A stretch of 64,000 bases of DNA, from assembly GCF_004136635.1 (NCBI RefSeq), contig NZ_NOIU01000002.1, forward strand, positions 1-64,000, in the 5' to 3' direction. Each line of letters starts with the position of its first letter. The first letter of the stretch is position 1. Both the position numbers and the translations under genes were made by a program. The notes beneath the pieces were generated by a model, which was not told the DNA's origin, searched no databases, and saw nothing but the letters and a program-made list of their open reading frames with translations. Below are positions 63,315 to 64,000 of the stretch, one piece after another. The DNA is from Rothia halotolerans. Lineage in GTDB: Bacteria > Actinomycetota > Actinomycetes > Actinomycetales > Micrococcaceae.

Positions 63315-64000
63315 ATGACCACATCGGCCGATCCGACGGCTGCGCAGCACGCCGTGCTGCTCGCGAGACTGGACAACCTGAAGCCCGGCAGGCCCCACCG
63401 CCGCCTCATGGTGATGGGCGGCCTCGGCTACACCTTCGACTCCTTCGACGGGCAGCTGATGGGGTACGCGCTCTCCGCGCTCATCGTCATCTGGGCGATC
63501 CCCTCCTCGATCTCCGGGTGGCTGCTCTCCTCGATCTTCTTCGGCTACCTGGTCGGCGCGGTGGTCGCCGGGGTGCTGGCGGACCGCTTCGGGCGCCGCC
63601 GGCTGATGATGACCTCGCTGCTGGTGTTCTGCGCCTGCAGCCTGCTGATGGGCACCGCGCACTCCGTGCCGGAGCTGTTCGTCTGGCGCGCTCTGGCCGG
63701 CCTCGGCATCGGCGCCGAGACCGCGCTGATCACCCCCTACATCTCCGAGTTCCTCCCGGCGCGCGTGCGCGGCAGGTTCGTCGCCCGCACCGTCGGCTTC
63801 CTCGCCTTCGGGTACGTCCTCGCCGGGGTCCTCGCCCCGGTGATCATCTCGCCCAACCCGGAGGTCGGTTGGCGGATCGCCGCGGTGGTGACCGCGCTGC
63901 CGGTGGTCCTGCTGCTGTGGTGGCGGCGCTCGCTGCCGGAGTCGCCGCGGTACCTGCTCTCCCGTGGGAGGTACGAGGAGGCCCTCACGGTCGTCGAGGA
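63315..64000 (+). CDS. MFS transporter, N-terminal part (cut by window end)
   Basis: 228 codons of an MFS carrier of the sugar-porter/aromatic acid type: RRLMVMGGLGYTFDSFDGQLMGYALSAL at TM1, LADRFGRRRLMMTSLLVF in loop 2-3, ISEFLPARVRGRF after TM4 and LPESPRYLLSRGR at loop 6-7. DxxDGQLMG at TM1 is close to aromatic acid or metabolite:H+ symporters; the substrate is open. ATG 63315. The C-terminal half lies beyond the window. Confidence 0.9.
   Translation, partial: MTTSADPTAAQHAVLLARLDNLKPGRPHRRLMVMGGLGYTFDSFDGQLMGYALSALIVIWAIPSSISGWLLSSIFFGYLVGAVVAGVLADRFGRRRLMMTSLLVFCACSLLMGTAHSVPELFVWRALAGLGIGAETALITPYISEFLPARVRGRFVARTVGFLAFGYVLAGVLAPVIISPNPEVGWRIAAVVTALPVVLLLWWRRSLPESPRYLLSRGRYEEALTVVE

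Overview
The window is about 64 kb of very GC-rich DNA from an actinobacterium, most likely order Micrococcales (Micrococcaceae-like). The evidence is the base composition, GTG and TTG starts, many 4-base ATGA/GTGA gene overlaps, and a conserved housekeeping order: 5S rRNA, Arg/Gly/Asp-rich TPR-like protein, HAD phosphatase, tlyA, nadK, recN, pyrG, Nudix, xerD, then parA, scpA, scpB, rluB-like, tyrA, cmk, der. I cannot name the genus from the sequence alone.

Layout. 1-11322: end of an rRNA operon and the first housekeeping block. 11456-15740: a leftward gntR-prpD-prpB-prpC operon (2-methylcitrate cycle, propionate use) with a readable promoter and two identical TGTATACA sites. 16019-23112: a CitAB/DctSR-type two-component system, a flavin-reductase-like protein, a frameshifted immunity-like gene, a lower-GC island with a coiled-coil DUF4041/T5orf172 protein, and a DctA-type dicarboxylate carrier. 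23309-31048: ParA-like protein, condensin subunits ScpA/ScpB, RNA pseudouridine synthase, prephenate dehydrogenase, cytidylate kinase, Der GTPase. 31324: tRNA-Pro(GGG), which opens an accessory half.

31500-64000 is a mosaic of small regulator-plus-effector modules: VOC proteins, an orphan phage-tail-like pyocin-knob/polysaccharide deacetylase, AraC/DinB, a Tat-exported hydrolase, an HTH regulator facing a small protein, an FAD oxidoreductase behind a palindromic operator, DUF3500 and Ltp surface proteins, rifampicin monooxygenase (rox), PPK2, LysR/YeiH, ArsR/P-type ATPase, an enolase-superfamily enzyme with an oxidoreductase and IclR, SDR, MFS/AraC, an OpgB/LTA-synthase-like protein, a Ca/H antiporter, an HD protein, an HhH protein, RpiR, an ABM monooxygenase and the start of an MFS gene.

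The strongest regulatory observation is at 43730-43750. This perfect palindrome matches the known rifamycin-associated element (RAE) and lies upstream of rox. It overlaps the -35 of a well-formed promoter pointing the other way, which is followed at once by a terminator-like hairpin. The accessory half also shows decay: a head-to-head deletion scar joining the 3' ends of tetR and wrbA, and frameshifted immunity-like, DUF2316 and AraC genes. No CRISPR array, IS element or integrase (other than xerD) was seen.
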